A DNA stretch of 64,000 nt from Calothrix sp. C42_A2020_038 (GTDB taxonomy: Bacteria > Cyanobacteriota > Cyanobacteriia > Cyanobacteriales > Nostocaceae), in contig JACYLQ010000019.1 of assembly GCA_015272395.1 (NCBI GenBank), positions 1 through 64,000 on the forward strand, given 5' to 3'. The position numbers and the translations under genes are program-made. The notes beneath the pieces were generated by a model. It searched no databases. It had not been told where the DNA came from and was given only the letters and a program-made list of their open reading frames with translations. Shown here piece by piece: positions 18,095 to 27,919 of the stretch (positions are counted from its first letter, which is position 1; each line of letters starts with the position of its first letter).

Positions 18095-18976
18095 ATGATA
18101 TCTATTTACATATTGACCTATAACGAAGAGTTGGATATTGCTGCTTGTATTGAGTCGGCAATGCTTTCGGATGACATTATTGTTGTGGACTCTTGTAGTA
18201 GTGACGGTACTGTTGAAATTGCCAGTCGCTATCCTGTGCGCGTTGTTGAACATGCTTTTGAAAGCCACGGGCGCCAGCGAACTTGGATGCTAGAAAATAT
18301 ACAGCCGAAGTACGAGTGGGTGTATATTCTTGAAGCTGATGAGCGCATGACTCCACAGTTATTTGCCGAATGTGTAGCAGCGAGTAAATCAAATTCAGGA
18401 TATATAGGTTACTATGTAGCGGAACGAGTCATGTTTATGAATGCCTGGATTCGCCATAGTACACAGTATCCACGCTACCAAATGCGTTTATTCCGTCATG
18501 GTAAAGTTTGGTTCACTGATTACGGACATACCGAACGTGAAGTATGCGATGGCGCTACAAGCTTTTTGAAAGAAACTTATCCACATTATACTTCGGGCAA
18601 AGGTTTAAGTCGTTGGATTGAAAAGCACAACCGTTACTCGACTGACGAAGCCAAGGAAACAGTATATCAACTCGAACACGGTAGTATTAAATGGCGAGAT
18701 TTATTTCTTGGCGCCTCCGAAGTTGAACGTAGACGCGCACTCAAAGATTTATCATTACGCTTACCTGGACGCCCTATTATTCGCTTCATCTATATGTATT
18801 TTTTCTTAGGTGGTTTTTTAGACGGACGCGCGGGTTTCGCTTGGTGTACATTACAAGCTTTTTACGAATATTTGATTTTACTCAAGGTCTGGGAAATTAA
18901 AAACATGTCCCAAGTTGCTACAGATAATAAAGTAATTGAAGTCGCTTCAGTAGAAACAGGCGCCGTTACCCAATAG
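18095..18976 (+). CDS. Family 2 glycosyltransferase (WaaE/KdtX-like)
   Basis: A 293-residue GT2. It opens with ISIYILTYNEELDIAACI and IIVVDSCSSDGT (about 28-39), has the acidic YILEADERM where the metal sits (near 88-96), and HGRQRTWMLEN as in WaaE/KdtX-type enzymes that add a sugar to lipopolysaccharide core. The middle IRHSTQYPRYQMRLFRHG is typical of this subgroup. A hydrophobic stretch (about 228-265) may associate with the membrane. It follows the HpsJ-like gene with a hairpin repeat between, so co-transcription is uncertain. It probably acts in envelope or exopolysaccharide synthesis; the sugar is not known. Confidence 0.78.
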   Translation: MISIYILTYNEELDIAACIESAMLSDDIIVVDSCSSDGTVEIASRYPVRVVEHAFESHGRQRTWMLENIQPKYEWVYILEADERMTPQLFAECVAASKSNSGYIGYYVAERVMFMNAWIRHSTQYPRYQMRLFRHGKVWFTDYGHTEREVCDGATSFLKETYPHYTSGKGLSRWIEKHNRYSTDEAKETVYQLEHGSIKWRDLFLGASEVERRRALKDLSLRLPGRPIIRFIYMYFFLGGFLDGRAGFAWCTLQAFYEYLILLKVWEIKNMSQVATDNKVIEVASVETGAVTQ

Positions 18977-19499
18977 TGATCTGCTGACAAGATTTCCCAC
19001 GCGCGGTCTGAGTTGTCGGGAATCTAATTTTAATTACGGTTATGTTACCGGACAGGATATGAGGAGTCACATTATCACTTAAGCAAATTTAATACAAATT
19101 ATTCTTTATATAATAAAATTTTATTATATTTTGAGGTAAGGTTAGTGTCTTATGGAACACGTGTAAGGTCTCTACGAGATTTTGGGTATTAGACTGTACC
19201 TCATTAACCCAAAATATGGCGTATGCTAATCGCCCCAACAAAATTAGATTTTGCACGATAATATTAGAATAAATATTAAAACTTGCAACATTCAGTTACA
19301 AGCGATCAAGATACGAATGTACAAGGCTAGCCGCTGTTATATCGAGCAGTTGGTTTGTTGTATGGCTTCAGGGCATCTCCAAAAACATTCTAATTGTGAG
19401 TAAATCCCAAATATACTACACTCGTCTAACTTGGTTCCTATCTCGGCACCCGAAAAGGTGTCTATATTTATATAAGCTTAATTAAGCTCAATTGGTCTT
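18977..19499. other. Intergenic region with dispersed repeat
   Basis: About 520 bases without a gene. TTACGGTTATGTTACCGGACA at about 19033-19053 belongs to a repeat seen also near 25093 and 27537. An AT palindrome AATAAAATTTTATT lies near 19114. No tRNA-like or long open frame was seen. Confidence 0.5.
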
Positions 19500-20264
19500 A
19501 TGAGTACCAATAAGAAGAATTCTATTAGCCTACAGGAGAATCGGGGATTGCTAATCGAACGCATAAAGCAGGATTTGAAAAACGACCTGATTGCTGGATT
19601 GTTAGTAGTTATACCGCTGGCAACAACCATTTGGTTAACGATTACTATTGCAAATTGGGTAATTGACTTTTTGACACAAGTACCAAAACAGCTTAACCCC
19701 TTTGATGGGTTACATCCAATCTTAGTCAATTTACTTAATATTTTGGTCGGTCTAGCAGTACCTTTATTTAGTATCCTTGTAATAGGATTAATGGCTCGTA
19801 ATATTGCAGGGCGTTGGCTGTTAGATGTTGGAGAGCGAATTGTACAAGCGATTCCCCTTGCTGGACAGGTTTATAAAACCTTGAAGCAACTTCTCGAAAC
19901 ATTGCTTAAAGACTCAAACGGTAAATTTAGACGAGTGGTTTTGCTTGAGTATCCAAGACATGGGGTATGGTCAGTTGGATTTGTGACTGGCGCCATTAGC
20001 AGCGAAATCCAAGCCAAAATGTCGCGTCCAATGCTCAGTGTTTTTGTTCCCACTACTCCCAACCCTACCACTGGGTGGTATGTTGTAGTGCCTGAAGATG
20101 AAACTGTTAACTTATCAATATCAATCGAAGATGCTTTTAAAATAATAGTTTCTGGCGGTATAGTTGCCCCTACCCCCCTACCCTCCTTAGTAATACCAAC
20201 AAAAGAGCGTAAAGTCGAAATCAATAACGAGAAACGTCAAATCATCCCGCTCGAAGAAATTTAA
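19500..20264 (+). CDS. DUF502 family membrane protein
   Basis: A 254-residue protein of the DUF502 family found in cyanobacteria, other bacteria and plants. A basic N-terminus is followed by two hydrophobic helices (about 30-52 and 75-100). Then comes the family core [19 protein letters not shown] and the later [19 protein letters not shown], with a conserved Pro/Thr/Gly-rich loop. The biochemical role is unknown; plant relatives (LCV proteins) are involved in membrane trafficking. It is 26 bases upstream of nusB and probably co-transcribed with it. The start ATG matches the family beginning with a [22 protein letters not shown] segment about 20 residues later. Confidence 0.85.
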   Translation: MSTNKKNSISLQENRGLLIERIKQDLKNDLIAGLLVVIPLATTIWLTITIANWVIDFLTQVPKQLNPFDGLHPILVNLLNILVGLAVPLFSILVIGLMARNIAGRWLLDVGERIVQAIPLAGQVYKTLKQLLETLLKDSNGKFRRVVLLEYPRHGVWSVGFVTGAISSEIQAKMSRPMLSVFVPTTPNPTTGWYVVVPEDETVNLSISIEDAFKIIVSGGIVAPTPLPSLVIPTKERKVEINNEKRQIIPLEEI

Positions 20265-20290
20265 AGACATTTAAAGTAAATTTAAAATTT

Positions 20291-20935
20291 ATGCAAGAGC
20301 GTAAACCCCGCCAAATTGCCCGTGAACTAGCACTTCTAAGTTTGAGTCAGTTACCCGCAAACCCCAAGAAGCTGACTGAAGAACAGTTACCGAAGTTAGT
20401 TCTGGCGGCAGTTCGTACCCTTCGTTCAGAGGTGCAAGATACCCTTGATAATGCAGCTGGTGAATTGCAGCGTAGCAATGACCGTTTACTTTCAAGCCAA
20501 ACTCGTGCGAATGATTTGGAAACCGCGCGCACGATGCTCAAGGATGCTATATCCTATACCCAAACTGCCATTAACCAATTAGGCGCCGCGATTGAGTTTC
20601 CTGAATTAATCCAACTTGCTAACCAAGATAAAGATGTTGGACGCTACGCAGTCGAAATTGTCCGCACTGTCAATGAAAATCAAAATCTCATTGACGAAGA
20701 GATTTCCCAAGCATTGGTAGACTGGCAAGTAAATCGTCTGGCTCAAATTGACCGCGATATCTTGCGTATTGCAGTCGCAGAAATGCGATTTTTGGCCCTT
20801 GATAATCGTATGGCAATTAATGAAGCTGTGGAACTTGCAAAACGTTACAGCGAAGCTGATGGGCATCGATTTATCAATGGTGTTTTACGTCGAGTTACCG
20901 AGAGACAAGACTCTGGGTTAGGAACCAAGGGTTAA
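20291..20935 (+). CDS. nusB: Transcription antitermination factor NusB
   Basis: A 214-residue NusB. The N-terminus [18 protein letters not shown] is the NusB helix 1, and the C-terminal half carries [21 protein letters not shown] and [24 protein letters not shown], the diagnostic NusB motifs. It is longer than the Escherichia coli protein (139 residues) owing to an inserted charged helical region (about 25-100), usual in cyanobacteria. NusB with NusE binds boxA RNA to prevent early termination in rRNA operons. The start is the ATG at 20291, 26 bases after DUF502. FtsY follows after a repeat-bearing spacer of about 140 bases. Confidence 0.93.
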   Translation: MQERKPRQIARELALLSLSQLPANPKKLTEEQLPKLVLAAVRTLRSEVQDTLDNAAGELQRSNDRLLSSQTRANDLETARTMLKDAISYTQTAINQLGAAIEFPELIQLANQDKDVGRYAVEIVRTVNENQNLIDEEISQALVDWQVNRLAQIDRDILRIAVAEMRFLALDNRMAINEAVELAKRYSEADGHRFINGVLRRVTERQDSGLGTKG

Positions 20936-21076
20936 AGAATAGGGAATAGGGGCTAGAGGTTAGTTGTCTGATCAAAATCTTTGTTGAATTTAAATTTTTA
21001 TAATTATATTCTCTAAGCTGTATTTGTTAATCTAAATCCTAACCCCTAACCCCTGATCTTTAATCCCAAAATAACA
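20936..21076. repeat. Short heptamer-like tandem repeat spacer
   Basis: The spacer between nusB and ftsY carries degenerate GGGAATAGGGGCTAGAGG and, inverted, CCTAACCCCTAACCCCTG, which resemble the short tandemly repeated repetitive (STRR) sequences of heterocystous cyanobacteria. The two ends could pair in RNA. Confidence 0.5.
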
Positions 21077-22690
21077 ATGGCTTTTAACTGGTTCCGTCGT
21101 CAATATAACGAATCCCCTTCAGATTCTTCTCAAGAAGAAACACAAACGCAACAGACACCAGCGCAGTCTGAGGCAACTCCAACTGATGCGGCGTCTACAG
21201 TTGATTCTACGCCTGTTGCATCTGATATGCTGGCATTTGCAAAAGCTGCATACAAAAATATTCAGCAGAAGCAAGCAAGTGAACAATTATCAGAACAACC
21301 ACAAAATATACAACCCGAACAGGAAAAACAACAAACTGAGGCTGTATCAACACCCTCTGAAGAATTGCTGCACAAGGAGAGCATAACCGAAAATACTGTT
21401 GAGGAAACTGCTATTGAGGTGCCAGAAGTTATCGAAGCTGTTGCAGTCGAAAATATACCCAATGATGTTGATTCTACTGTCACGGTTAATACTGGCACAA
21501 ACGATAGCCCTGTATCGCAAACATCAACCGCAAATTTGTCTTTTTTAGAACGAGCAGCTGCCGAACGTCAAGCTAGACAAGAGCGTTTGATGCAAAATAT
21601 AACTGAACTTGATGCAAAAGAAGCAAATATCACTGTAGCAGATGATGCAATTACTCCGTCCGATACTGAAATATCAGATTTAGAATTTGATGAAGGGTTT
21701 GTATGGTCAGCTGAAGTTCTTGCTGCACAGGGCCGGCGCCCAGAAGATGTTTCCATAGAAGAAATCAACTGGCTCAAGAAGCTGCGTTTGGGTTTGAGTA
21801 AAACTCGTCGCAATATCGTTAACCAACTAAAGGCAATCGTTGGACAAGGACCGCTTAACTCCGCTGCTGTCACAGAAATCGAAGCATTGCTTTTGCAAGC
21901 TGATGTCGGAGTTGAAGCAACCGACTACATTATTGATGCCTTACAGACCAAATTGCGCTCTGAAGCATTACCAGCAGATGCTGCAATTGCATATCTCAAA
22001 ACAATCCTTAGAGACATGCTCGAAGCACCTGTTCAAAAATCACAAAAGGCTGTTTTTGCTCCAGAAAAAGATACTCTCAATATCTGGCTCATGACTGGTG
22101 TTAATGGCGCCGGTAAAACCACAACCATTGGTAAACTTGCCCACTTATCACAAAAATCTGGCTATCGTACTTTAATTGGCGCCGCAGATACTTTCCGTGC
22201 TGCTGCTGTTGAACAGGTAAAAGTTTGGGGCGCCCGTAGTAATGTTGAAGTCATATCGAATCCGGGTAAAAATACAGACCCAGCAGCAGTGGTATTTGAC
22301 GCAATTGCAGCTGCAAACGCCCGCAACACAGAGCTACTGTTAGTAGATACCGCAGGACGCTTGCAGAACAAGAAAAACTTGATGGAAGAACTCAGTAAAG
22401 TCCGTCGCATCATCGATAAAAAAGCCCCAACAGCAAAAGTAGAATCACTGTTGGTGCTTGATGCAACTCTAGGTCAAAATGGTTTGCGGCAAGCTGAAGT
22501 TTTTTCCCAAGCTGCTCAGTTAAGTGGTGTAGTCTTGACTAAACTCGATGGAACTGCTAAGGGTGGTGTCGCACTCGCTGTTGTAAAGCAGTTAGGTCTA
22601 CCAATTCGATTTATCGGCGCCGGAGAAGGAATAGAAGACCTTCGTCCCTTTTCTAGCTACGAATTTGTCGAAGCTTTACTTAGTAACTAA
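21077..22690 (+). CDS. ftsY: Signal recognition particle receptor FtsY
   Basis: A 537-residue FtsY. The first 215 or so residues form the acidic, low-complexity A domain rich in Glu, Gln, Thr and Ser. The N domain follows (KLRLGLSKTRRNIVNQL), then the GTPase domain: P-loop GVNGAGKTTTIGKLA near residue 341, DTFRAAAVEQV, DTAGR, and TKLDGTAKGGVAL, with the closing GEGIEDLRPF. It is the membrane-side GTPase that docks ribosomes carrying membrane proteins through Ffh, important for thylakoid protein insertion. The long A domain is usual for cyanobacteria. The gene carries five GGCGCC sites, one inside the P-loop codons and one beside it. Confidence 0.96.
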   Translation: MAFNWFRRQYNESPSDSSQEETQTQQTPAQSEATPTDAASTVDSTPVASDMLAFAKAAYKNIQQKQASEQLSEQPQNIQPEQEKQQTEAVSTPSEELLHKESITENTVEETAIEVPEVIEAVAVENIPNDVDSTVTVNTGTNDSPVSQTSTANLSFLERAAAERQARQERLMQNITELDAKEANITVADDAITPSDTEISDLEFDEGFVWSAEVLAAQGRRPEDVSIEEINWLKKLRLGLSKTRRNIVNQLKAIVGQGPLNSAAVTEIEALLLQADVGVEATDYIIDALQTKLRSEALPADAAIAYLKTILRDMLEAPVQKSQKAVFAPEKDTLNIWLMTGVNGAGKTTTIGKLAHLSQKSGYRTLIGAADTFRAAAVEQVKVWGARSNVEVISNPGKNTDPAAVVFDAIAAANARNTELLLVDTAGRLQNKKNLMEELSKVRRIIDKKAPTAKVESLLVLDATLGQNGLRQAEVFSQAAQLSGVVLTKLDGTAKGGVALAVVKQLGLPIRFIGAGEGIEDLRPFSSYEFVEALLSN

Positions 22691-23523
22691 GATATAACAA
22701 CGTATAAATCACCAATTAATTACTTTTCAGCAGAGGATATGATCAAAAAACTAAAAACCAATTAATTTAAATAAAAACCCACGCTTCTGGTATTATCAGT
22801 TGCATCTTGAATAATTCAGATGTCGGGAGGCTATGTATAGCATCTTGTACTACCTCACGTTTTCACTTCCTACTTCTTTTGGTGGGAAGTCGTAAATGTA
22901 TATATCAGAAAGGTAATTCGCTTGGCGACAATACTCTAAAAGTAAACCTAATTTCATCGACTAATATTCTTTGGACAAAAAATAGAGGTTGCACCTGATG
23001 ACCACATGACAAAAGTAGATTTGTTAGATAAATTAATAAGCATCTCTATACATTTTCTGTAACTCTTCTCGAATACCTGACTTTCGATGATGACAGTTTT
23101 TGTATACTGGTTGATTGAAGCAAAGCATTTAATTTGCCAGTCTGTGATAGCGTAGATAATGCCAAAATTTTTACTCTAAACCTCTTACCCCCTATACCTC
23201 TTACCCCCTTTGTCAAAATAGTTATCATGAAGAATAACTGTAGAAGTATTTATCTCTGTCTATCTTTGGATACATGATGTATATACGAAGTTGTGGGAAT
23301 ATAAATAACCTTCGGTAGTAGTAGAAAAAAACTTCCACTACACACAAGTTAATTAAGTAAAAATTACTAAAAAATTATATTTAAAGTATTAAGGAACAAA
23401 ATCTTTTAATGAAATACTTATAAAGTTTTTATCCTACGTCATAATACGCTTGCTAAAATTACAAGCCTTACCCCAATATGGTGTAGCAATACCAAGCTAA
23501 ATGTCTTAAGTTAAAAAACACCT
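22691..23523. other. Long intergenic region without recognisable gene
   Basis: About 830 bases. Short open frames (for example 22807-22998) have composition unlike genes. A short direct repeat (CTCTTACCCCCTATACCTCTTACCCCC) lies near 23181-23207. No hairpin with a T-tract or tRNA was found. The last 150 bases are AT-rich and probably hold the promoter of the phosphatase gene. Confidence 0.4.
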
Positions 23524-24966
23524 GTGCCTCAACCACCTTCTCAACCCACTAACAGTAATGCCAGCACTACAGCTGATGTCACTCCAGTTGTAGCGCTGAA
23601 AGAACTTGTGGCACGGCTACATCGCGAACAGAATAAAATTCAAGACTTGCTTAGTTCGTTAGGATTTGCCCTTAGAAGCTTTAATAATTTAAATCAGTTT
23701 TTAGAGTTAATTCCGCTGATGGCAACGCGAGTCACCGACGCTGATGGTAGTGCCCTATTTCTCTACAAACCAAATGGACAAGTGCGGTTAGAACAACTGC
23801 ACTGGCAAGATAGTCATCAGCGTAAAAATATCCGTAAAGCTCTTGAAAATGCCAGCAGCCAAATTACATTATTAGCAAATGCGGTGCCATTAACAACCGC
23901 TACTGGTATGTTAGACGACCAAATGCATCGCTACTTAGGCCCTGATGTTCAAATATTTGGTACTGCTATACTGGTGAAACATAATGAGCGAGGTTGGCTG
24001 TATGTTTTAAGTCGTGATCCTGATTATGCTTGGACTGAAACACGGCAAAAGCTGGTTCGTTTAGTCGCAGACCAAACCGCAGTTGCGATTGAAAACGATG
24101 AATTGGGCGTTGAATTGCGGAAAAAAGAACGTCTTGACCAAGAATTGGAAATCGGTGCCGAGATTCAAAGGCGCCTATTACCTCGTCAATGTCCGACAAT
24201 TCCAGGTCTAGCTTTAGCAGCACGCTGTAAACCAGCGAATCGCGTTGGTGGTGATTACTACGATTTTATTCCGACCAGTCACGATCAAATTCAACCCAGC
24301 AGCAACAACAACACTAATAGTAATGTTGCTATCAACAATAATCTTGCAGAAAATGGGCGTTGGGGTCTTGTAATTGGCGATGTTATGGGTAAAGGTGTCC
24401 CTGCTGGGTTAATCATGACAATGATGCGGGGAATGTTACGGGGTGAGGTGTTGCACGGTCATCCACCTAAACGAATTTTACAAAACTTAAATCGCGTCAT
24501 GTACGCTGATTTAGAAAATTCAAACCGCTTTGTCACACTTTTTTACTCGGAGTTTGACCCGAATACGCGAACTTTATACTATAGCAACGCAGCCCATAAC
24601 CCGCCCTTGTGGTGGCACGCTGCTACCAGAACTATCACACGCTTGGATACTCTGGGAATGTTAATTGGTTTGGATGCAAATAGCCAATATGAAGATGGTC
24701 AAGCCCAGTTAGAAACTGGAGATGTTGTAATTTATTATACGGATGGTTTAACTGATGCAGCTTCAGCAAGTGGTGATCGGTTTGATGAAGAAAACCTAAT
24801 CAAAACACTTAGTACTGCCTGCCGTATCTATACTGAACCCCAAGAAATACTTGATTATATGTTTGATAAAGTACACGATTTTATTGGCGCCGATAAACAA
24901 AACACTGACGATATGACGCTTGTTGTAATGCAAATTAGAGAAGATAAGGGACTTCCAAAAAATTAA
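23524..24966 (+). CDS. GAF-domain SpoIIE/PP2C-type serine phosphatase
   Basis: A 480-residue signalling phosphatase starting at a GTG. A Pro/Thr-rich N-terminus precedes a GAF-like sensor (about 45-195, ending LVRLVADQTAVAIENDEL), a linker helix KERLDQELEIGAEIQRRLLP, and a SpoIIE/RsbU-type PP2C domain (about 230-478) with RVGGDYYDF, IGDVMGKGVPA, YSNAAHNPPL and TDDMTLVV holding the metal-binding aspartates. RsbU-like enzymes dephosphorylate anti-sigma antagonists in partner-switching modules; in Nostoc punctiforme the related HmpU acts in hormogonium regulation. No STAS or anti-sigma kinase gene is next to it here, so that link is only a possibility. A Asn-rich insert (about 255-275) is of low complexity. 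Confidence 0.85.
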   Translation: MPQPPSQPTNSNASTTADVTPVVALKELVARLHREQNKIQDLLSSLGFALRSFNNLNQFLELIPLMATRVTDADGSALFLYKPNGQVRLEQLHWQDSHQRKNIRKALENASSQITLLANAVPLTTATGMLDDQMHRYLGPDVQIFGTAILVKHNERGWLYVLSRDPDYAWTETRQKLVRLVADQTAVAIENDELGVELRKKERLDQELEIGAEIQRRLLPRQCPTIPGLALAARCKPANRVGGDYYDFIPTSHDQIQPSSNNNTNSNVAINNNLAENGRWGLVIGDVMGKGVPAGLIMTMMRGMLRGEVLHGHPPKRILQNLNRVMYADLENSNRFVTLFYSEFDPNTRTLYYSNAAHNPPLWWHAATRTITRLDTLGMLIGLDANSQYEDGQAQLETGDVVIYYTDGLTDAASASGDRFDEENLIKTLSTACRIYTEPQEILDYMFDKVHDFIGADKQNTDDMTLVVMQIREDKGLPKN

Positions 24967-25442
24967 GTCTCCGTATCTGGGATAGGCTTTAATAATACCC
25001 ACAACGTAGAGACACGATTCAACCTTTCTGAACTTACCCCACGACTGAAGTCGGGGGGTTCCAACTTGCAAGTCTCTACAATAATTTTATTATGGTTATG
25101 CTACCGGACATAATATTATTGATTACAAACAAATTTTCGCTACGTCAAATTAACTATCCGTTACATCCTTTCATCATCCGTTGCCAATCTTTCTACCACT
25201 CAAAACTTTTGATACGAACCACTACCCTTTGGGGCGCCTGTAGCTGCTGAAATAACTGATAGGGAAGGGAGGTTAGCTCGAAATGTTGTATTTAATACCT
25301 CCACTATGGAATTTCATTTTCAAATCAACCACAAAAAATATTTAGTGATTATTCTTAATATATAGACATGAATTAAACAAAGCATAACCAAGCTTGCACG
25401 TTCGCATCGAGAAATTCACTCATCATCATAAAAGGGTAAATT
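24967..25442. other. Intergenic region with IS605-like hairpin and dispersed repeats
   Basis: About 475 bases between the phosphatase and the first RCK-channel gene. It holds the hairpin element at 25006-25079, a copy of the GGTTATGCTACCGGACAT repeat at about 25093, a CAAAACTTTTGATACGAACC repeat at 25201-25224 and one GGCGCC at about 25233. Nothing coding was seen. Confidence 0.55.
25006..25079. mobile_element. Miniature hairpin element resembling an IS200/IS605 end
   Basis: Outer arms GTAGAGAC and GTCTCTAC flank an inner hairpin CCCC-ACGACTGAAGTC-GGGG followed by GGTTCC. Such a GACTGAAGTC hairpin before GGTTCC resembles the subterminal hairpin of IS200/IS605 (tnpB-type) elements, but no tnpA or tnpB reading frame is present. 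It may be a MITE-like relic; the outer GTAGAGAC arms also occur in other repeats of this window. Confidence 0.5.
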
Positions 25443-27467
25443 ATGCAACACGATGAAACGACGAATGCAGGTTCTTTCTTAGTTTGCGGACTTGGTAACT
25501 TGGGACAATCTTGCATATCGCTACTTAAAGATTTTGGCGCCAAGGTAAATGCAATAGATATTCTCGAAAACCCGAATTGGCAATTTCCAAATTCACCAGA
25601 TTCGCTTGACAAAATCATCACAGGAGATTGTCGTCAGCCAGAAAAACTCGAAAAGGCTGGGGTTAATGATTGTCGGGCAATATTAATTGTTACAAGTGAT
25701 GATGGAGTCAATATCGCCACTGCATTTGCGGCCCGTTTACTCAATCCTGAGATACGTGTGGTTATTCGTTGCGCGCAAGAAAACTTGATAGAATTGCTAC
25801 GGGATTCTTTGGGTAATTTTGATGCATTTGAAGTTACTAAACTTCCTGCTAGAAGCTTGGCACTTGCAGCATTGGGAACTGAAACACAAGGACATTTCCG
25901 GTTAGAAAATAAGCTATTCACTGTTGTATTAGCAAATATTGATACCACACATTATTCGTGGATAAATCTTCAACTTCACGAACTTAATAATTCTAACCGA
26001 CGGGTTTTAATCCACGCGCGTAAAAATAAACCTTTTCCAAAAATATTTTACAAATGGGGATTAAATGATAGAGTTTGTATAGGAGATCAAGTTGCTTACA
26101 TTGAAGTCACTGATAATACTACAAATCACACGACACTGCAAAGTCAAAACCAGTTCAAACGGCGCCAGTTAGCAAATGGTATCAAGTGGCAAAATTTACC
26201 AGAAAATTTGCTTGACTGGTGGAAAAAGCGAAGCCAGAGTGTGCGCGTAGTATTGTTATACGCTCCTTTCATGGCTGTATTATTGGTATTGGGAACTGTT
26301 TTTTATTACCTTCAGTATTTTCCTAGCTTCCTTGATCAAAATGGAAAACTTCAAAAATTTACCTTGAAAGATGCAATCAATAACTCAGTTGTTCTGATTA
26401 TAGGTGGCTTTGACAACTTATTTGGGCATCTAAAGTTAGAATTTGATATACCTTGGTTGCTATATTTATTTAGCCTTTTTCTCACAATTTCAGGTACTAT
26501 ATTCAGTGGTATAGTTTATGCCATAATCACAGAAAAAATAATTGCTTCTCGGTTTCAATTTTCTATACCTCGTCCTTCCATACCCAAATCAAACCATGTG
26601 GTTGTAGTCGGATTAGGTCGCGTTGGTCAGTTGGTAGCAACACGCTTACAGGAATACGAACAGCTTGTTGTTGGTGTTAATACCACAGAAATTGAGCCTG
26701 ATGTATTACCGCAAATGTCGGTAGTTATTGGCAATATTAAACAAGCATTAAAAAGAGTTAATATTAATACAGCCAAAAGTGTTATAGCCGTAACAAACGA
26801 TGAAGTTCTGAATCTAGAAATTGCTCTGAGAGTCAAAGCTATCCATCCGCAAGCAAATTTAGCTATACGTACTTTTGACCCAACATTTAGTCAGAGTGTT
26901 GCTCCACTCTTACCTTATAGTCGAGTTCTGAATGTATATACGCTATCAGCAGAGGTGTTTGTTGCAGCAGCATTTGGAGAAAATATCGAGAGCTTGTTTA
27001 GGTTAAACAATCAAACTAATTTAATTGTAAAGTACAAGGTTAAAGAAAGTGACTCTTTAAACGGAAAGTTGCTTGCAGAAATAGCTTATGGTTACGGAGT
27101 TGCGCCAATTCTGTACCAAGATAACAAAGGAGGTTCAGCAGAATTTATGCCATCCGATGATATCAAACTGGCTGTTGGAGACAGATTGATTTTGATCGCA
27201 AATATCAAAGGATTGCAATTAATTGAACAAGGAATTCCTAATGATAAAAATTGCCAACTATATGTTGAGAAAATTTCTTCCCCAAAAATTATATCTAAAG
27301 CTGCTAAGATATTTAGCAATATTTCGGGTTGTGATATCACTTCGGTTAAAAAACTAATGAAGAAATTACCACAAACCTTACCAGTTGACCTTTATGAGCA
27401 TCAAGCTCAAAGATTAGTTAACGAACTCCACAAATTTGAAGTAATTGCACGCATAGAGAAGAAATAG
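25443..27467 (+). CDS. RCK/TrkA-N domain ion channel protein (paralog 1)
   Basis: A 674-residue membrane protein with the order RCK, TM, pore loop, TM, RCK. The first Rossmann motif is CGLGNLGQ (15-22), the second VVGLGRVGQ (about 393-401). Between them lie a helix (about 270-292), a re-entrant segment DAINNSVVLIIGGFDNLFG, and a second helix (about 345-372). The place of the potassium filter TVGYGD is taken by IIGGFDN, so selectivity for potassium is unsure. TrkA-C-like domains at about 225 and 540-600 bind ligand. It probably passes or senses monovalent cations under control of NAD or nucleotides. A close tandem paralog follows at 27920. Confidence 0.8.
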   Translation: MQHDETTNAGSFLVCGLGNLGQSCISLLKDFGAKVNAIDILENPNWQFPNSPDSLDKIITGDCRQPEKLEKAGVNDCRAILIVTSDDGVNIATAFAARLLNPEIRVVIRCAQENLIELLRDSLGNFDAFEVTKLPARSLALAALGTETQGHFRLENKLFTVVLANIDTTHYSWINLQLHELNNSNRRVLIHARKNKPFPKIFYKWGLNDRVCIGDQVAYIEVTDNTTNHTTLQSQNQFKRRQLANGIKWQNLPENLLDWWKKRSQSVRVVLLYAPFMAVLLVLGTVFYYLQYFPSFLDQNGKLQKFTLKDAINNSVVLIIGGFDNLFGHLKLEFDIPWLLYLFSLFLTISGTIFSGIVYAIITEKIIASRFQFSIPRPSIPKSNHVVVVGLGRVGQLVATRLQEYEQLVVGVNTTEIEPDVLPQMSVVIGNIKQALKRVNINTAKSVIAVTNDEVLNLEIALRVKAIHPQANLAIRTFDPTFSQSVAPLLPYSRVLNVYTLSAEVFVAAAFGENIESLFRLNNQTNLIVKYKVKESDSLNGKLLAEIAYGYGVAPILYQDNKGGSAEFMPSDDIKLAVGDRLILIANIKGLQLIEQGIPNDKNCQLYVEKISSPKIISKAAKIFSNISGCDITSVKKLMKKLPQTLPVDLYEHQAQRLVNELHKFEVIARIEKK

Positions 27468-27919
27468 GACATTACTGAACAGCGTATGAATTTGAATGTA
27501 AAGACGTAGCAGTGCTACGTCTCTACGATGATTTGATTACGGTTACGTAACCAGACATGGTATTACGCAAAGCCCCCCTTTTTAAGGCAGGGTAGAGGGA
27601 AACAAAAAGAAATATGCCATATCAAATCAGTAATGCTAAGAAATAAACCCACTATATTACTTCCATTTGATTAAAATTTTTATAAAATTGCGTAAAAGTT
27701 AGATATTGTTATGTATATATAATTAACTGTGTAGTTATTATTTACTACTCTAACTGATCCAACTTCTAACTCAATGAATATGTCCAAGTATACGAAAAAC
27801 CTAACCCCCTTTATTTCGGGAAGAGGAGTTGGGAAGGTTTTTAAACTTGTGGAAAGCCAAACCAAGCTCAGGCTTTCGCATCAACTAATTTTATCAATTT
27901 AGAGCAAAAAGTTTAAACT
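27468..27919. other. Repeat-rich spacer between the two RCK-channel genes
   Basis: About 450 bases. GACGTAGCAGTGCTACGTC at about 27503-27521 is a perfect hairpin, followed by TTACGGTTACGTAACCAGACA (palindrome GGTTACGTAACC), then a C-run/G-run repeat of the CCCCCCTTTTTAAGG kind near 27571, and AACCCCCTTTATTTCGGG near 27801. No gene was seen. Confidence 0.55.

Noticed and set aside
22807-22998. 63-codon open frame
   Set aside because: No motif, odd composition and no ribosome site; treated as chance.
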